Of a stretch of 10,925 bases of DNA, positions 1-6,612 are shown one piece after another. The first letter of the stretch is position 1. Each line of letters begins with the position of its first letter. The position numbers were made by a program, and so were the translations under genes. This stretch comes from Bacteroidota bacterium (GTDB lineage Bacteria > Bacteroidota > Bacteroidia > Chitinophagales > Chitinophagaceae). Below the pieces are notes generated by a model. The model made no database searches, was not told where the DNA came from, and saw only the letters and a program-made list of their open reading frames with translations. The stretch covers positions 1 to 10,925 of the forward strand of contig JAEYVW010000479.1 in the NCBI GenBank assembly GCA_023429365.1, read 5' to 3'.

Positions 1-2
1 TC

Positions 3-707
3 ATTATCAGTATGTATTTGCTGCTGATGTTATGGGAGGCTGTTTTCCCCGGACGTAAATTACCAGTTATCAAATTCTGGAAAATCAGGGGCATCGCGGT
101 TTTCTTTTTCTATTTCTACCTGTCATCTTACCTCCCGCTACTGTGGGATGAATACCTGCCCGGGACGCAATTGCTTGACTTGTCGGGCTGGGGTAGCATG
201 GGTGCTATTGCCGGTATCCTGGTGTATGAACTGGGAATGTATATCTGGCACCGCACCATGCACAACAGTAAGTGGCTCTGGAAAATGTTTCACCAGATGC
301 ATCACAGCGCCGAACGCCTGGATACCTATGGTGCATTCTATTTTAGCCCGCTTGATATGATCGGTTGGACAGCCCTGGGTACAGTGTGCTTCTCAATCAT
401 CGCCGGGATGACACCACAGGCTATCACGATCACGCTGCTGGTGACTAATTTCCTTGGCATTTTCCAGCATGCCAACATTAAAACACCGGTTTGGCTGGGA
501 TATATCATACAAAGACCCGAAAGCCATACTGTACACCATGCACGCGGTGTACATGCCTACAACTATGCCGATTTGCCCGTGTTTGATATGATATTCGGTA
601 CATTCCGCAACCCGGCCCGTTACGAACACGAAACAGGATTTTACAACGGTGCGTCTTCACGAATAGGCGATATGTTGTTGTTCAGGGAAGTTGATAAACC
701 AAAATAG
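3..707 (+). CDS. Fatty acid hydroxylase / sterol desaturase superfamily protein (5' end missing)
   Basis: Integral-membrane di-iron oxygenase of the fatty-acid-hydroxylase superfamily, which hydroxylates or desaturates lipid substrates in the membrane. Counting from the first ATG in the window (position 12), the family's histidine clusters are all present: HRTMH at residues 80-84, HQMHH at 94-98, and HTVHH at 172-176 followed by H181. Hydrophobic stretches at about 26-45, 62-78 and 118-150 fit membrane segments. The reading frame stays open upstream of position 12 to the window edge, so the true start probably lies outside; the visible 231 residues are slightly short for the family. The substrate cannot be told from sequence: sterol, carotenoid, fatty acid and ether-lipid enzymes all share these motifs. 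It is followed after 113 nt by a secreted lipase-like hydrolase on the same strand. Family assignment is firm; the reaction is unknown. Confidence 0.88.
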   Translation: MISMYLLLMLWEAVFPGRKLPVIKFWKIRGIAVFFFYFYLSSYLPLLWDEYLPGTQLLDLSGWGSMGAIAGILVYELGMYIWHRTMHNSKWLWKMFHQMHHSAERLDTYGAFYFSPLDMIGWTALGTVCFSIIAGMTPQAITITLLVTNFLGIFQHANIKTPVWLGYIIQRPESHTVHHARGVHAYNYADLPVFDMIFGTFRNPARYEHETGFYNGASSRIGDMLLFREVDKPK

Positions 708-820
708 ATTCCGTGACCAAAGGATGATTTTTTCTTATCCGGCTGTGAAACCGTTGATACAAAATTGAGGGACTGTTCAGGGTTTCAGATTAAATTTAAT
801 ATAGCCATAAACCTAAGGAT

Positions 821-1969
821 ATGAAAATACTCTGCTGGTGCTGCCTGCTATTAAGCCAGTTTGCGTTTGGCCAGTTCGAAAAACTGAAACCAAACCAGAC
901 TGGCTGCGGTTTTATATCCCTCACGAGATTTGATTCGACCCGGCTGCCGGTCAAAGAACAACCTTCATCTGCAAAGGGCCGAATTATCCAGATCAATATA
1001 TGGTATCCGATTATTGAAAAAACAACAGGACATCAAATGCACTTTGGTGACTACGTTGACCTCGTAGGCAAAGAACTGGACTCCACACACAGCGATTTTC
1101 AAAAGATTGGCTTTGATAAATACTTCACGTGGCCCATCTCGCAGGGTGCAGATCCAAATAGCATACGGGATTTTTTAGCCAAAAAAATTCCCATGCAGGC
1201 TGTATACAATGCGAAATGGGATGATCGGAACAAGCCACTGATATTACTGGTACACGGTTTTGCGGCTGACTATGCATACCTGGCAGAGTATCTTGCGGGA
1301 AATGGATATATCGTGATGCAGGTGCCTGTGAAAGGTTCAGCTACTTATGAATTGGATTATGAGGGTAGGGGTCTTGAATCACAGGTACATGATTACGAGT
1401 TTGCCTGGGATACTGTCCGGAAGGAATTCGGCATCGAAGATAGGGAAGCAGGCATCGTTGGCTTTAGTTTTGGCGGACAATCGGCGATGGCTTTAGCCAT
1501 GCGCAATAAACAAATTAAGGCGGTTGTAAGCCTTGATGGAGGCATAGGATCGGCCTTTGGTGCAGGGTTATTATCCAGGCAATCTTATTATTCCCTGAAA
1601 GATTTTGACCGGCCGATACTTCATCTGTACAACCCGGCAGATCAATACACGGAGCTAGGTTGGTTTGATCAACCTGTTAAAAGTCACCGGGTGCTGGCCT
1701 CAATGAAGGATATGCAACACGGGCATTTTACATCCTTTGGCCTGTTGAATAAACATGTGCCCGGTATCATGGGTAAAGAGTTTGAAGATCCCCGTTATGG
1801 ATATGAGGCGGCTGTGATCACGACAAAAAAGTTTCTTGATACCTATCTCAAAGACAATGGCCAAACCCCTGCACAATTTTTCCAGGATCTGTTGGCGATT
1901 CATCCATGGGCTAAGGAATATTTCGTGACGATGGATACCAGGACAGGAAATAATATCGAGCGAAGCTAG
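821..1969 (+). CDS. Secreted alpha/beta hydrolase, PAF-acetylhydrolase-like
   Basis: Predicted exported serine hydrolase of 382 residues. Residues 1-18 form a signal peptide with a hydrophobic core (ILCWCCLLL) and likely cleavage after FAFGQ. The mature part shows an INIWYP strand (59-63), an oxyanion-hole region LVHGF (143-147), the nucleophile elbow GFSFGG (Ser216), SLDGG with Asp239, and a late His pair in MQHGHF (His300/His302). This order of GxSxGG, LDG and late His resembles the platelet-activating-factor acetylhydrolase (PAF-AH II) and dienelactone-hydrolase branches, where the Asp follows the nucleophile by about 23 residues. Those enzymes cleave short or oxidised acyl esters, including from phospholipids; the substrate here is inferred only. 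The start ATG is preceded by AAGGAT, closely placed. The ankyrin gene follows after 63 nt and may be co-transcribed. Other possible roles are a general esterase or a polyester hydrolase. Confidence 0.85.
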   Translation: MKILCWCCLLLSQFAFGQFEKLKPNQTGCGFISLTRFDSTRLPVKEQPSSAKGRIIQINIWYPIIEKTTGHQMHFGDYVDLVGKELDSTHSDFQKIGFDKYFTWPISQGADPNSIRDFLAKKIPMQAVYNAKWDDRNKPLILLVHGFAADYAYLAEYLAGNGYIVMQVPVKGSATYELDYEGRGLESQVHDYEFAWDTVRKEFGIEDREAGIVGFSFGGQSAMALAMRNKQIKAVVSLDGGIGSAFGAGLLSRQSYYSLKDFDRPILHLYNPADQYTELGWFDQPVKSHRVLASMKDMQHGHFTSFGLLNKHVPGIMGKEFEDPRYGYEAAVITTKKFLDTYLKDNGQTPAQFFQDLLAIHPWAKEYFVTMDTRTGNNIERS

Positions 1970-2032
1970 TGTGATTTCATACCTTTCATATCGACACTGC
2001 CTGCAATTTGCTGAAGTTAACCCGCTTTTACA

Positions 2033-2776
2033 ATGGATTTTATCGATGATATCGTCATCCAAATCGAACTTCATTCTGTTGAGGGGATCCGCCAATGTTT
2101 CGCCAACGGATTAGACCCCAACACCAGCTTTCGCGGTGAACCTTTAATTTTTGAACTCACGAGTGAATATACACGCACGCCGCGATTCAAGAAATGCGTG
2201 AAGGCTTTTGTAGAGCACGGTTTAGAATTTTCCGACCAGGCATTATTGGCAGTTTTGCTGGATGATTCTGTCTCGCTTGAAAAACAAATTAAGACGGACC
2301 CCGGGCTGGCTTCAAAGAAATACAACCTACGCGCTGCATTTACACCTTTGTACCAGGCGACATTATTGCATATTTGTGCCGAATTCAATCACGTCGCCTG
2401 TGCAGAAGTACTGGTGAAGCACGGTGCAGATGTCAACGCAATAGCCGGCAGTGATGAATTTGGATTTGGTGGACAGACCCCCATTTTCCATACTGTAAAT
2501 CAAAACGCTAACTATGCTGAGGAAATGATGCAATTCCTGCTGCAACATAAAGCCAATCTCCTGCATACTGTACGAGGCCTCGTTTGGGGCAAGGGTTACG
2601 AATGGGAAACACTGATCCCTGCCGTGAACCCGATCAGTTATGCGATGATGGGCTTATTACCACAGATGCATCGCGAAGAATCTACTATTTCGAAAGTAGT
2701 CGCCAGTCTCCTAAACCACCAGTATGGCATCGACTATAGTCCCCGCAATATTCCAAACGCTTATTTAAATAAATAA
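2033..2776 (+). CDS. Ankyrin-repeat protein
   Basis: Predicted 247-residue cytoplasmic protein without signal peptide or membrane segment. Two ankyrin repeats are clear: one at about 110-136 (LLHICAEFNH, then EVLVKHGADVNA) and one at about 148-176 (TPIFHTV, then MMQFLLQHKANL). A degenerate N-terminal unit at about 13-45 (GIRQCFANGLDPN) and another at about 55-90 suggest the whole protein is a short ankyrin solenoid. Ankyrin repeats mediate protein-protein contacts; no catalytic domain is visible, so the partner and role are unknown. The C-terminal 60 residues do not match the repeat. It follows the secreted hydrolase by 63 nt on the same strand and faces the leftward lipoprotein gene. Family call is good; function is not assignable. 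Confidence 0.82.
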   Translation: MDFIDDIVIQIELHSVEGIRQCFANGLDPNTSFRGEPLIFELTSEYTRTPRFKKCVKAFVEHGLEFSDQALLAVLLDDSVSLEKQIKTDPGLASKKYNLRAAFTPLYQATLLHICAEFNHVACAEVLVKHGADVNAIAGSDEFGFGGQTPIFHTVNQNANYAEEMMQFLLQHKANLLHTVRGLVWGKGYEWETLIPAVNPISYAMMGLLPQMHREESTISKVVASLLNHQYGIDYSPRNIPNAYLNK

Positions 2777-2804
2777 AAAATGCTCCCGTTTTAACAAGAG
2801 CATT
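2767..2804 (-). terminator. Rho-independent terminator for the leftward lipoprotein/OmpA unit
   Basis: Read on the minus strand, AATGCTC (2804-2798) and GAGCATT (2785-2779) form a perfect 7-bp stem that can extend inward by two G-T wobbles, one G-C and one T-A pair, followed at once by a T-rich tract (2780-2767). It lies 37 nt beyond the lipoprotein stop codon and overlaps the stop of the convergent ankyrin gene. A second AATGCTC copy on the minus strand (2820-2814) could pair with the same GAGCATT. On the plus strand there is no T-tract after the stem, so it should work mainly leftward. Confidence 0.7.
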
Positions 2805-2840
2805 CGTAAACATGAGCATTTATTGGGGTAGTAAAAAGCC

Positions 2841-3374
2841 TTACTGAATATCAACTTTAGCAGTGAGTCTGCCTTTGGTAATAGTTACTTTGTTTCCTGA
2901 CATATCAAATGCTTCACCGCTAAAATTTATGGTAGCTGTTCGATTTGTCGCATCAAAGTATGAAACAACGAAGCTCATAACGGCTCCCGGGTTATTATTT
3001 GTGGATGCATACAGGGGATCGCGACTGGCAGCTGATCCGGAATAGTAGAAAGCCGTTTCATGATCTGAACCGGCGATTCCAGACTGAAAAGTACCTGTTG
3101 TCACTTCCGGGTTCGAAAACGAGATCGCCAGCGCGAGCTGTTGACCTGCCCGTTCTACACCAGTCATTTCAAGCAGGTAGGTATTATTCGACTGTGGGGT
3201 AGAATGCAGAATAGCATTCCCATTGAGTTTCCCAAAGAACTGTGAGCTGCCATCGGTAAACATCCAGGTATTGACGATCTCGCCATAACCGGGTTTGTAG
3301 TCGCTGGCATGTTTCATACAGGAAGAAAGCGCGGCCATCACAAAGGCCAGGATCAGAAATTGTTTAGTTCTCAT
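2841..3374 (-). CDS. Small SPII lipoprotein of unknown function
   Basis: Predicted 177-residue lipoprotein. Residues 1-18 are a signal peptide (MRTKQ, then FLILAFVMAA) ending in the lipobox LSSC, with the lipidated Cys at 19. The mature sequence is rich in Thr, Ser, Asn and Gly with alternating hydrophobic residues, consistent with an all-beta domain; the end (ATINFSG, then VTITKGRLTAKV) resembles the C-terminal strands of small Bacteroidota lipoproteins such as DUF6252-type proteins, a comparison made from memory. No catalytic motif is visible. It starts 42 nt after the stop of the OmpA-family gene on the same strand and is followed by a terminator, so the two probably form one transcript and may act together at the outer membrane. 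That partnership is inference. Confidence 0.8.
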   Translation of the reverse strand: MRTKQFLILAFVMAALSSCMKHASDYKPGYGEIVNTWMFTDGSSQFFGKLNGNAILHSTPQSNNTYLLEMTGVERAGQQLALAISFSNPEVTTGTFQSGIAGSDHETAFYYSGSAASRDPLYASTNNNPGAVMSFVVSYFDATNRTATINFSGEAFDMSGNKVTITKGRLTAKVDIQ

Positions 3375-3416
3375 TGGTATTGGTTTTTTCTATTGGATAA
3401 AAAGAATTGTTCACTC

Positions 3417-5024
3417 TTAATTTTTCAGGATGGTAAATTCAACCCGCCTGTTTAGCTGTCGGTTCTCCGGTGTATCGTTTGGCGCCACATGACGCGTTTC
3501 ACCATAGCCCTGCGACCTGATACGGTGTGGTGATATTCCCTTTGAAAGGATATACTCCATCACTGATCTTGCCCGGTTATCGCTAAGCGTGAAATTGTAT
3601 TCATCGCTTCCGTAGCTATCGGTATGCGCACTCATTTCGATCTCGATTGCGGGATTTTCCTCCAGCAATTTCACAACGCGGTTGAGTTCCAGGTGCGACT
3701 CTGCCCGCAGATCCCATTTGTCGAAATCAAAGAACACATTATTCAGTCTTACCACCTGGCCAATTTCAATCGGCACCAGGTATAGGTCTTTATGTATTTC
3801 CTTGTATCCCGCCTTTACAAGGGAATCAAGGTTGAGATTTTCCGATTGGGCGAAGAATTTATCGGCAGTAGCCTTGATCATGTAGTTTTTATCATAAGGC
3901 AGCACGATCTTGAAAGCTCCATCGTCAGGATCTGATATACCTGATCCGGCTTCAGCGCCGTCGGGCAGTGTTTCGTAAATCAGTGAAGCGCTCAATGGCT
4001 CATTTGTTTTTTTATTATACACATTACCCTTTACAAGCACTACAGGGTCGGGCTTCTCACGTTCAAGCAGTTTCACCCTCACGATATCACTCTCACCATA
4101 TGTATCCGTACTGTTGGTCAGGTAAGCGTATTCACCACCTGCATCCAGCGTAAAGAAGGCATCCCAGTCAGGAGTATTGATCGGCGCGCCCAGGTTTACA
4201 GGCTCGCTCCATTTTGTCCAGGTGCTGTCGAGTCGCCTGCTCATCCAGATATCATTGTCACCTAATCCACCGGGTCTGTTGCTGCTGAAATAAAGCGTCA
4301 CTCCATCGGCCGCCAGGTATGGTGTCATTTCATCCGTGTCAGGATGATTGATCGTTTTTCCCAGGCTTTGTGGTTCCGACCATGTACCATCATTCAGTAA
4401 AAAACTTGCAAACAGGTCGTTGTCATAACTACCTTTTTTCGGTGCGAGATATAGCAATAGTGTTTTGCCGTCATGAGCCATCGTAGCTCCGTATTGACGA
4501 CCATTATCATATTTCTGAAAATTTCGGATACGCAGGGCATTGGGTTTACTCCAGCCACCATTCACTGTGCGATAGCTCATGCTTACACCATTCCCAACAT
4601 AATCTCCTTCAATAAATGCGTTGCGGATTAATATCCGGTTGTTGTCAGGCGAGATCCAAAACACCGCGTTATAATGATAAGTGTTAAGTGGGTAGCCAAG
4701 ATGTATGGCAGGTCCCCAGGTACCGCTGCTGTCGCGTTCGGAATACCAGATATCCTGCGAGTTGCTGATAGAACGATACTTTGTATTGGCAGGATCATTC
4801 TCGCAAATAAAAAACAAAAGATTTCCGTCTGCAGAAACGGTTGGACGCAGTTCAGGAAGTGGTGTATTGATATTCGGTCCGAGATTTTCGATCTTGATAA
4901 CTGTCTCCGCCTTGATTACATTTTCTTTTTGCGCGATCAAGGCTCCCAGTGTATCGGCCGAAGGTTGTGCAAAAACCTGGTTGAGGCATAGACAGATAAA
5001 AGCTAGAAGACTGGCTTTTTTCAA
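3417..5024 (-). CDS. OmpA-family protein with PD40 beta-propeller and carboxypeptidase-regulatory-like domain
   Basis: Predicted exported 535-residue envelope protein. Residues 1-19 are an SPI signal peptide (LLAFICLCL, cleavage near VFAQ) with no lipobox. Residues about 58-320 carry PD40/WD40-like propeller repeats; the clearest is TLYFSSNRPGGLGDNDIW at 243-260, with others at 61-73, 119-134, 177-204 and 285-317. Residues about 329-395 form a carboxypeptidase-regulatory-like beta-sandwich (VKGNVYNKKTNEPLSAS). The C-terminal OmpA domain (425-532) starts with NVFFDFDKWDLR and has HTD (Asp469), LSDNRARSV (Arg484) and NRRVEF, the peptidoglycan-binding signature. Domain order matches PorE-type proteins of the type IX secretion system, but the TPR region and lipid anchor of PorE are absent, so it is more likely a paralogue. 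The start is TTG: no ATG lies between the upstream in-frame stop at 5055-5057 and residue 149, and only TTG gives the complete signal peptide. Confidence 0.9.
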   Translation of the reverse strand: MKKASLLAFICLCLNQVFAQPSADTLGALIAQKENVIKAETVIKIENLGPNINTPLPELRPTVSADGNLLFFICENDPANTKYRSISNSQDIWYSERDSSGTWGPAIHLGYPLNTYHYNAVFWISPDNNRILIRNAFIEGDYVGNGVSMSYRTVNGGWSKPNALRIRNFQKYDNGRQYGATMAHDGKTLLLYLAPKKGSYDNDLFASFLLNDGTWSEPQSLGKTINHPDTDEMTPYLAADGVTLYFSSNRPGGLGDNDIWMSRRLDSTWTKWSEPVNLGAPINTPDWDAFFTLDAGGEYAYLTNSTDTYGESDIVRVKLLEREKPDPVVLVKGNVYNKKTNEPLSASLIYETLPDGAEAGSGISDPDDGAFKIVLPYDKNYMIKATADKFFAQSENLNLDSLVKAGYKEIHKDLYLVPIEIGQVVRLNNVFFDFDKWDLRAESHLELNRVVKLLEENPAIEIEMSAHTDSYGSDEYNFTLSDNRARSVMEYILSKGISPHRIRSQGYGETRHVAPNDTPENRQLNRRVEFTILKN

Positions 5025-5083
5025 GGCAGTGGATTTTGGTGGTTTGGCTCTAAATTAATAGAAATCAATACAACAGTGTAGCG

Positions 5084-5102
5084 AAAAAACCCTCGGGATT
5101 TT
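5084..5102 (-). terminator. Weak candidate terminator after the DUF1801 gene
   Basis: On the minus strand AAAATCC, loop CGAG, GGTTTTTT forms a short imperfect hairpin (one T-T mismatch) running directly into a T-tract. It lies about 60 nt past the DUF1801 stop and before the OmpA-family start, which would separate those two leftward genes. The stem is short, so this is tentative. Confidence 0.3.
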
Positions 5103-5164
5103 ACGATTAGATGAGATCCGGGGTCTGGAGTGTAGAAAAACTTCCAGCTTTCTGGTTCACATTC

Positions 5165-5527
5165 TTATTTGACACCATCCTTCGCAGATAATTTGAATTT
5201 CAATATCTTTTTTACAAGCCCGAAAGGGAAGGGGTTATTGAGAGGGAATTTAATGGTGCCCTTTTCACCTTCATAATCTGCCAATTCCTTTATGGCAGCA
5301 TTGAGTGCAGCGGTTCTAGGGTATATGCTGATATGCTCTTTCCAGGCAGCAAACCAGATCAGATCCTTACCATTCAGTTTATAAACCGGCATATTATAGC
5401 TGATCCCTTCTTCAAGTTGCGGAGCTGTCTGGCGGATCAATTGCCGCAGTTGTATGGATATCTGTTGCGACTCCGGCGGTAATACCGCGATATACTCGTC
5501 GATTGAATTGAATTTTGTAGTTGCCAT
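5165..5527 (-). CDS. DUF1801 / YdhG-like protein
   Basis: Predicted cytoplasmic protein of 120 residues in the DUF1801 family, whose fold is related to frataxin-like YdhG of Bacillus, reported there as an iron chaperone. Visible family signatures are the N-terminal helix IDEYIAVLPPE (9-19), the core EEGISYNMPVYKLNGK (39-54), the aromatic strand IWFAAWKEHISIYP (57-70), and the basic end GTIKFPLNNPFP with KKILKFKL. The length is typical. I use the ATG at 5525-5527; an in-frame TTG two codons upstream (5531-5533) is possible but would add only two residues. Divergent from the CsbD gene with a 123-nt shared upstream region, and separated from the OmpA-family gene by 140 nt. Many DUF1801 proteins are uncharacterised, so an iron role here is only a family-level suggestion. 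Confidence 0.82.
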   Translation of the reverse strand: MATTKFNSIDEYIAVLPPESQQISIQLRQLIRQTAPQLEEGISYNMPVYKLNGKDLIWFAAWKEHISIYPRTAALNAAIKELADYEGEKGTIKFPLNNPFPFGLVKKILKFKLSAKDGVK

Positions 5528-5650
5528 TGTCAAAAAATATTTTAGACTGATCAGCTAAGTACAGGCGACCTAAAAAGCGATTGACTGGTTTGGCACAGTT
5601 TTTTTATCCCTATGTATAGCCATTATTGTTTAATCTAAAATTATAAAATT

Positions 5651-5839
5651 ATGGACAAGATGGAATTAAAAGGACACTGGAACGAATGGAAGGGTAAGCT
5701 GAAAAAAGAGTATGGCAACCTGACCGATGATGATCTGAAATATGAAGAAGGAAAGGATGAAGAATTTTGGGGACGAATTCAAAAGAAGACAGGCAAAGCA
5801 AAAGACGACCTGGTAAAATGGCTGAAAGACCTGGGTTAA
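5651..5839 (+). CDS. CsbD family general-stress protein
   Basis: Small, highly charged, hydrophilic protein of 62 residues. It shows the CsbD/YjbJ pattern: an N-terminal helix with [18 protein letters not shown] (5-22), then [13 protein letters not shown] (23-35), and a second helix [16 protein letters not shown] (39-54). CsbD of Bacillus is under general-stress control and E. coli YjbJ is abundant in stressed cells; the biochemical role of the family is unknown. The ATG is preceded by an A-rich stretch with no Shine-Dalgarno, as is common in Bacteroidota. The next gene begins 36 nt after its stop, so the two may be one transcript. Stress regulation is likely by family but I could not identify a promoter sequence. 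Confidence 0.88.
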   Translation: MDKMELKGHWNEWKGKLKKEYGNLTDDDLKYEEGKDEEFWGRIQKKTGKAKDDLVKWLKDLG

Positions 5840-5875
5840 GGCAGATCCATTTTTAAGTTGTTAATTTGCGGCTCT

Positions 5876-6181
5876 ATGGCAAAACTGGACATTGAAATAC
5901 CGCATCAATTACCCCGTCAGGAAGCACTGGACAGGATTCAGGGCATGCTTCGAAAATTGCAGGAAGAACAAAAAGACACGATTCGTAATGTTTCCGAAAA
6001 ATGGGAGGGCAATGAAGGTGAGTTCAGTTTTTCCGCAAAAGGATTCGACCTATCAGGTAAAATAAGGGTGGAAGATAACGCTGTCAATATAAATGGCGAG
6101 TTACCTTTCGCCCTTTCTTTTTTTAAAAACCAGATCAGCCGCGTGATCCAGGATAAAGCAGGCGCCCTGCTTTCTTCCTAA
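5876..6181 (+). CDS. PHA_gran_rgn family protein (putative polyhydroxyalkanoic acid system protein)
   Basis: Predicted cytoplasmic protein of 101 residues. It follows the family pattern: N-terminal MAKLDIEIPHQLPRQEALDR (1-20), a helix to about residue 38, KWEGNEGEFSFSAKG (42-56), the strand pair LSGKIRVEDNAVNINGELP (59-77), and a final amphipathic helix (82-100) ending at LLSS. The family name comes from proteobacterial genes near polyhydroxyalkanoate synthase clusters; its molecular role is not well established and no PHA gene is visible here. I chose the ATG at 5876 because it matches the family N-terminus; an in-frame TTG at 5858 would add only MLICGS. It sits 36 nt after CsbD and converges on the gamma-glutamylcyclotransferase-like gene with only 2 nt between stop codons. 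Confidence 0.8.
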   Translation: MAKLDIEIPHQLPRQEALDRIQGMLRKLQEEQKDTIRNVSEKWEGNEGEFSFSAKGFDLSGKIRVEDNAVNINGELPFALSFFKNQISRVIQDKAGALLSS

Positions 6182-6183
6182 GA

Positions 6184-6516
6184 CTACCCTGCTACATAAA
6201 CCCAGCAGGTTTTTCCCGATAAAAGTGTTGCACTAATTCTTTTGTAACCATCGGGCTCATATTCGTCGGTTCGAATTATTTCCTCCCCGCTCAACTCAAA
6301 GAGGGTACCTGTTATGCCTTCTTCATCATTGTTTGATTTTACAGCAAGCCGGTGAAATTTCTCATCAATACCCGACTGCTCATCATAATTTTTATTTTCA
6401 ACCAAATGGATAGTATACCCGGGCAGGGTATCGTTTTCGCCCTTTAATAATCGTCCATAAAGTTTCAGTTGAATTCTTTCCTCCTGTAAAGTGCCGTAAG
6501 AAAACAGGTATTCCAT
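6184..6516 (-). CDS. Gamma-glutamylcyclotransferase-fold (AIG2-like) protein
   Basis: Predicted cytoplasmic protein of 110 residues with the GGCT/AIG2-like fold. The glycine-containing substrate loop YLFSYGTLQ is at residues 3-11, GITGTLFEL at 67-75, and TDEYEPDGYKR at 83-93, in which Glu87 occupies the position of the family's conserved catalytic glutamate. GGCT enzymes form 5-oxoproline from gamma-glutamyl amines; the exact substrate of this small bacterial branch is unknown. The chosen ATG (6514-6516) puts the family-typical MxYLFxYGTL at the N-terminus; upstream ATG codons at 6526-6528 and 6568-6570 are less likely, the last one because it would run far into the pirin upstream region. Divergent from pirin, 96 nt apart. 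A good family match; activity unproven. Confidence 0.83.
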   Translation of the reverse strand: MEYLFSYGTLQEERIQLKLYGRLLKGENDTLPGYTIHLVENKNYDEQSGIDEKFHRLAVKSNNDEEGITGTLFELSGEEIIRTDEYEPDGYKRISATLLSGKTCWVYVAG

Positions 6517-6576
6517 TTTTACTAACATGTTAATAGAATAATGTACTTGTGTAGGTGTGCAGCTGATCACAATGTT

Positions 6577-6586
6577 AGCAATTGCT
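6577..6586. promoter_or_regulatory. 10-bp perfect palindrome between divergent genes
   Basis: AGCAATTGCT is a perfect palindrome located 27 nt before the pirin ATG and 61 nt before the GGCT-like ATG. It could be an operator for either or both genes. A 10-bp palindrome arises by chance in about a tenth of regions this size, so this is only a candidate. Confidence 0.2.
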
Positions 6587-6612
6587 GGTCGAAATACAAT
6601 AACTTTATTGCT

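Noticed and set aside
765..798. Possible Bacteroidota promoter before the PAF-AH-like gene: TTG at 765-767 and TAAATTTA at 791-798, resembling TAnnTTTG.
   Set aside because: The spacer is about 23 bp, longer than the usual 19-21, and the -7 element lacks its final G, so it is too weak to annotate.
1700..2095. Minus-strand open frame of 131 codons spanning the hydrolase 3' end and the ankyrin start.
   Set aside because: It has no recognisable motif and overlaps two well-supported plus-strand genes.
5125..5147. Short inverted repeat CTGGAG / CTTCCAG between the OmpA-family and DUF1801 genes.
   Set aside because: The arms have a bulge and no T-tract follows on either strand, so it is not a convincing terminator or operator.
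5589..5607. TTTGGCAC upstream of csbD-like gene resembles a sigma-54 -24 element.
   Set aside because: At the -12 position there is only a T-tract with no GC, so the second half of the promoter is missing.
6541..6612. N-terminal extension of pirin from an upstream in-frame ATG at 6541.
   Set aside because: The 24 extra residues are Cys-rich and unlike pirins, and would overlap the divergent promoter region; MLDIVIEAR at 6613 matches the family start.
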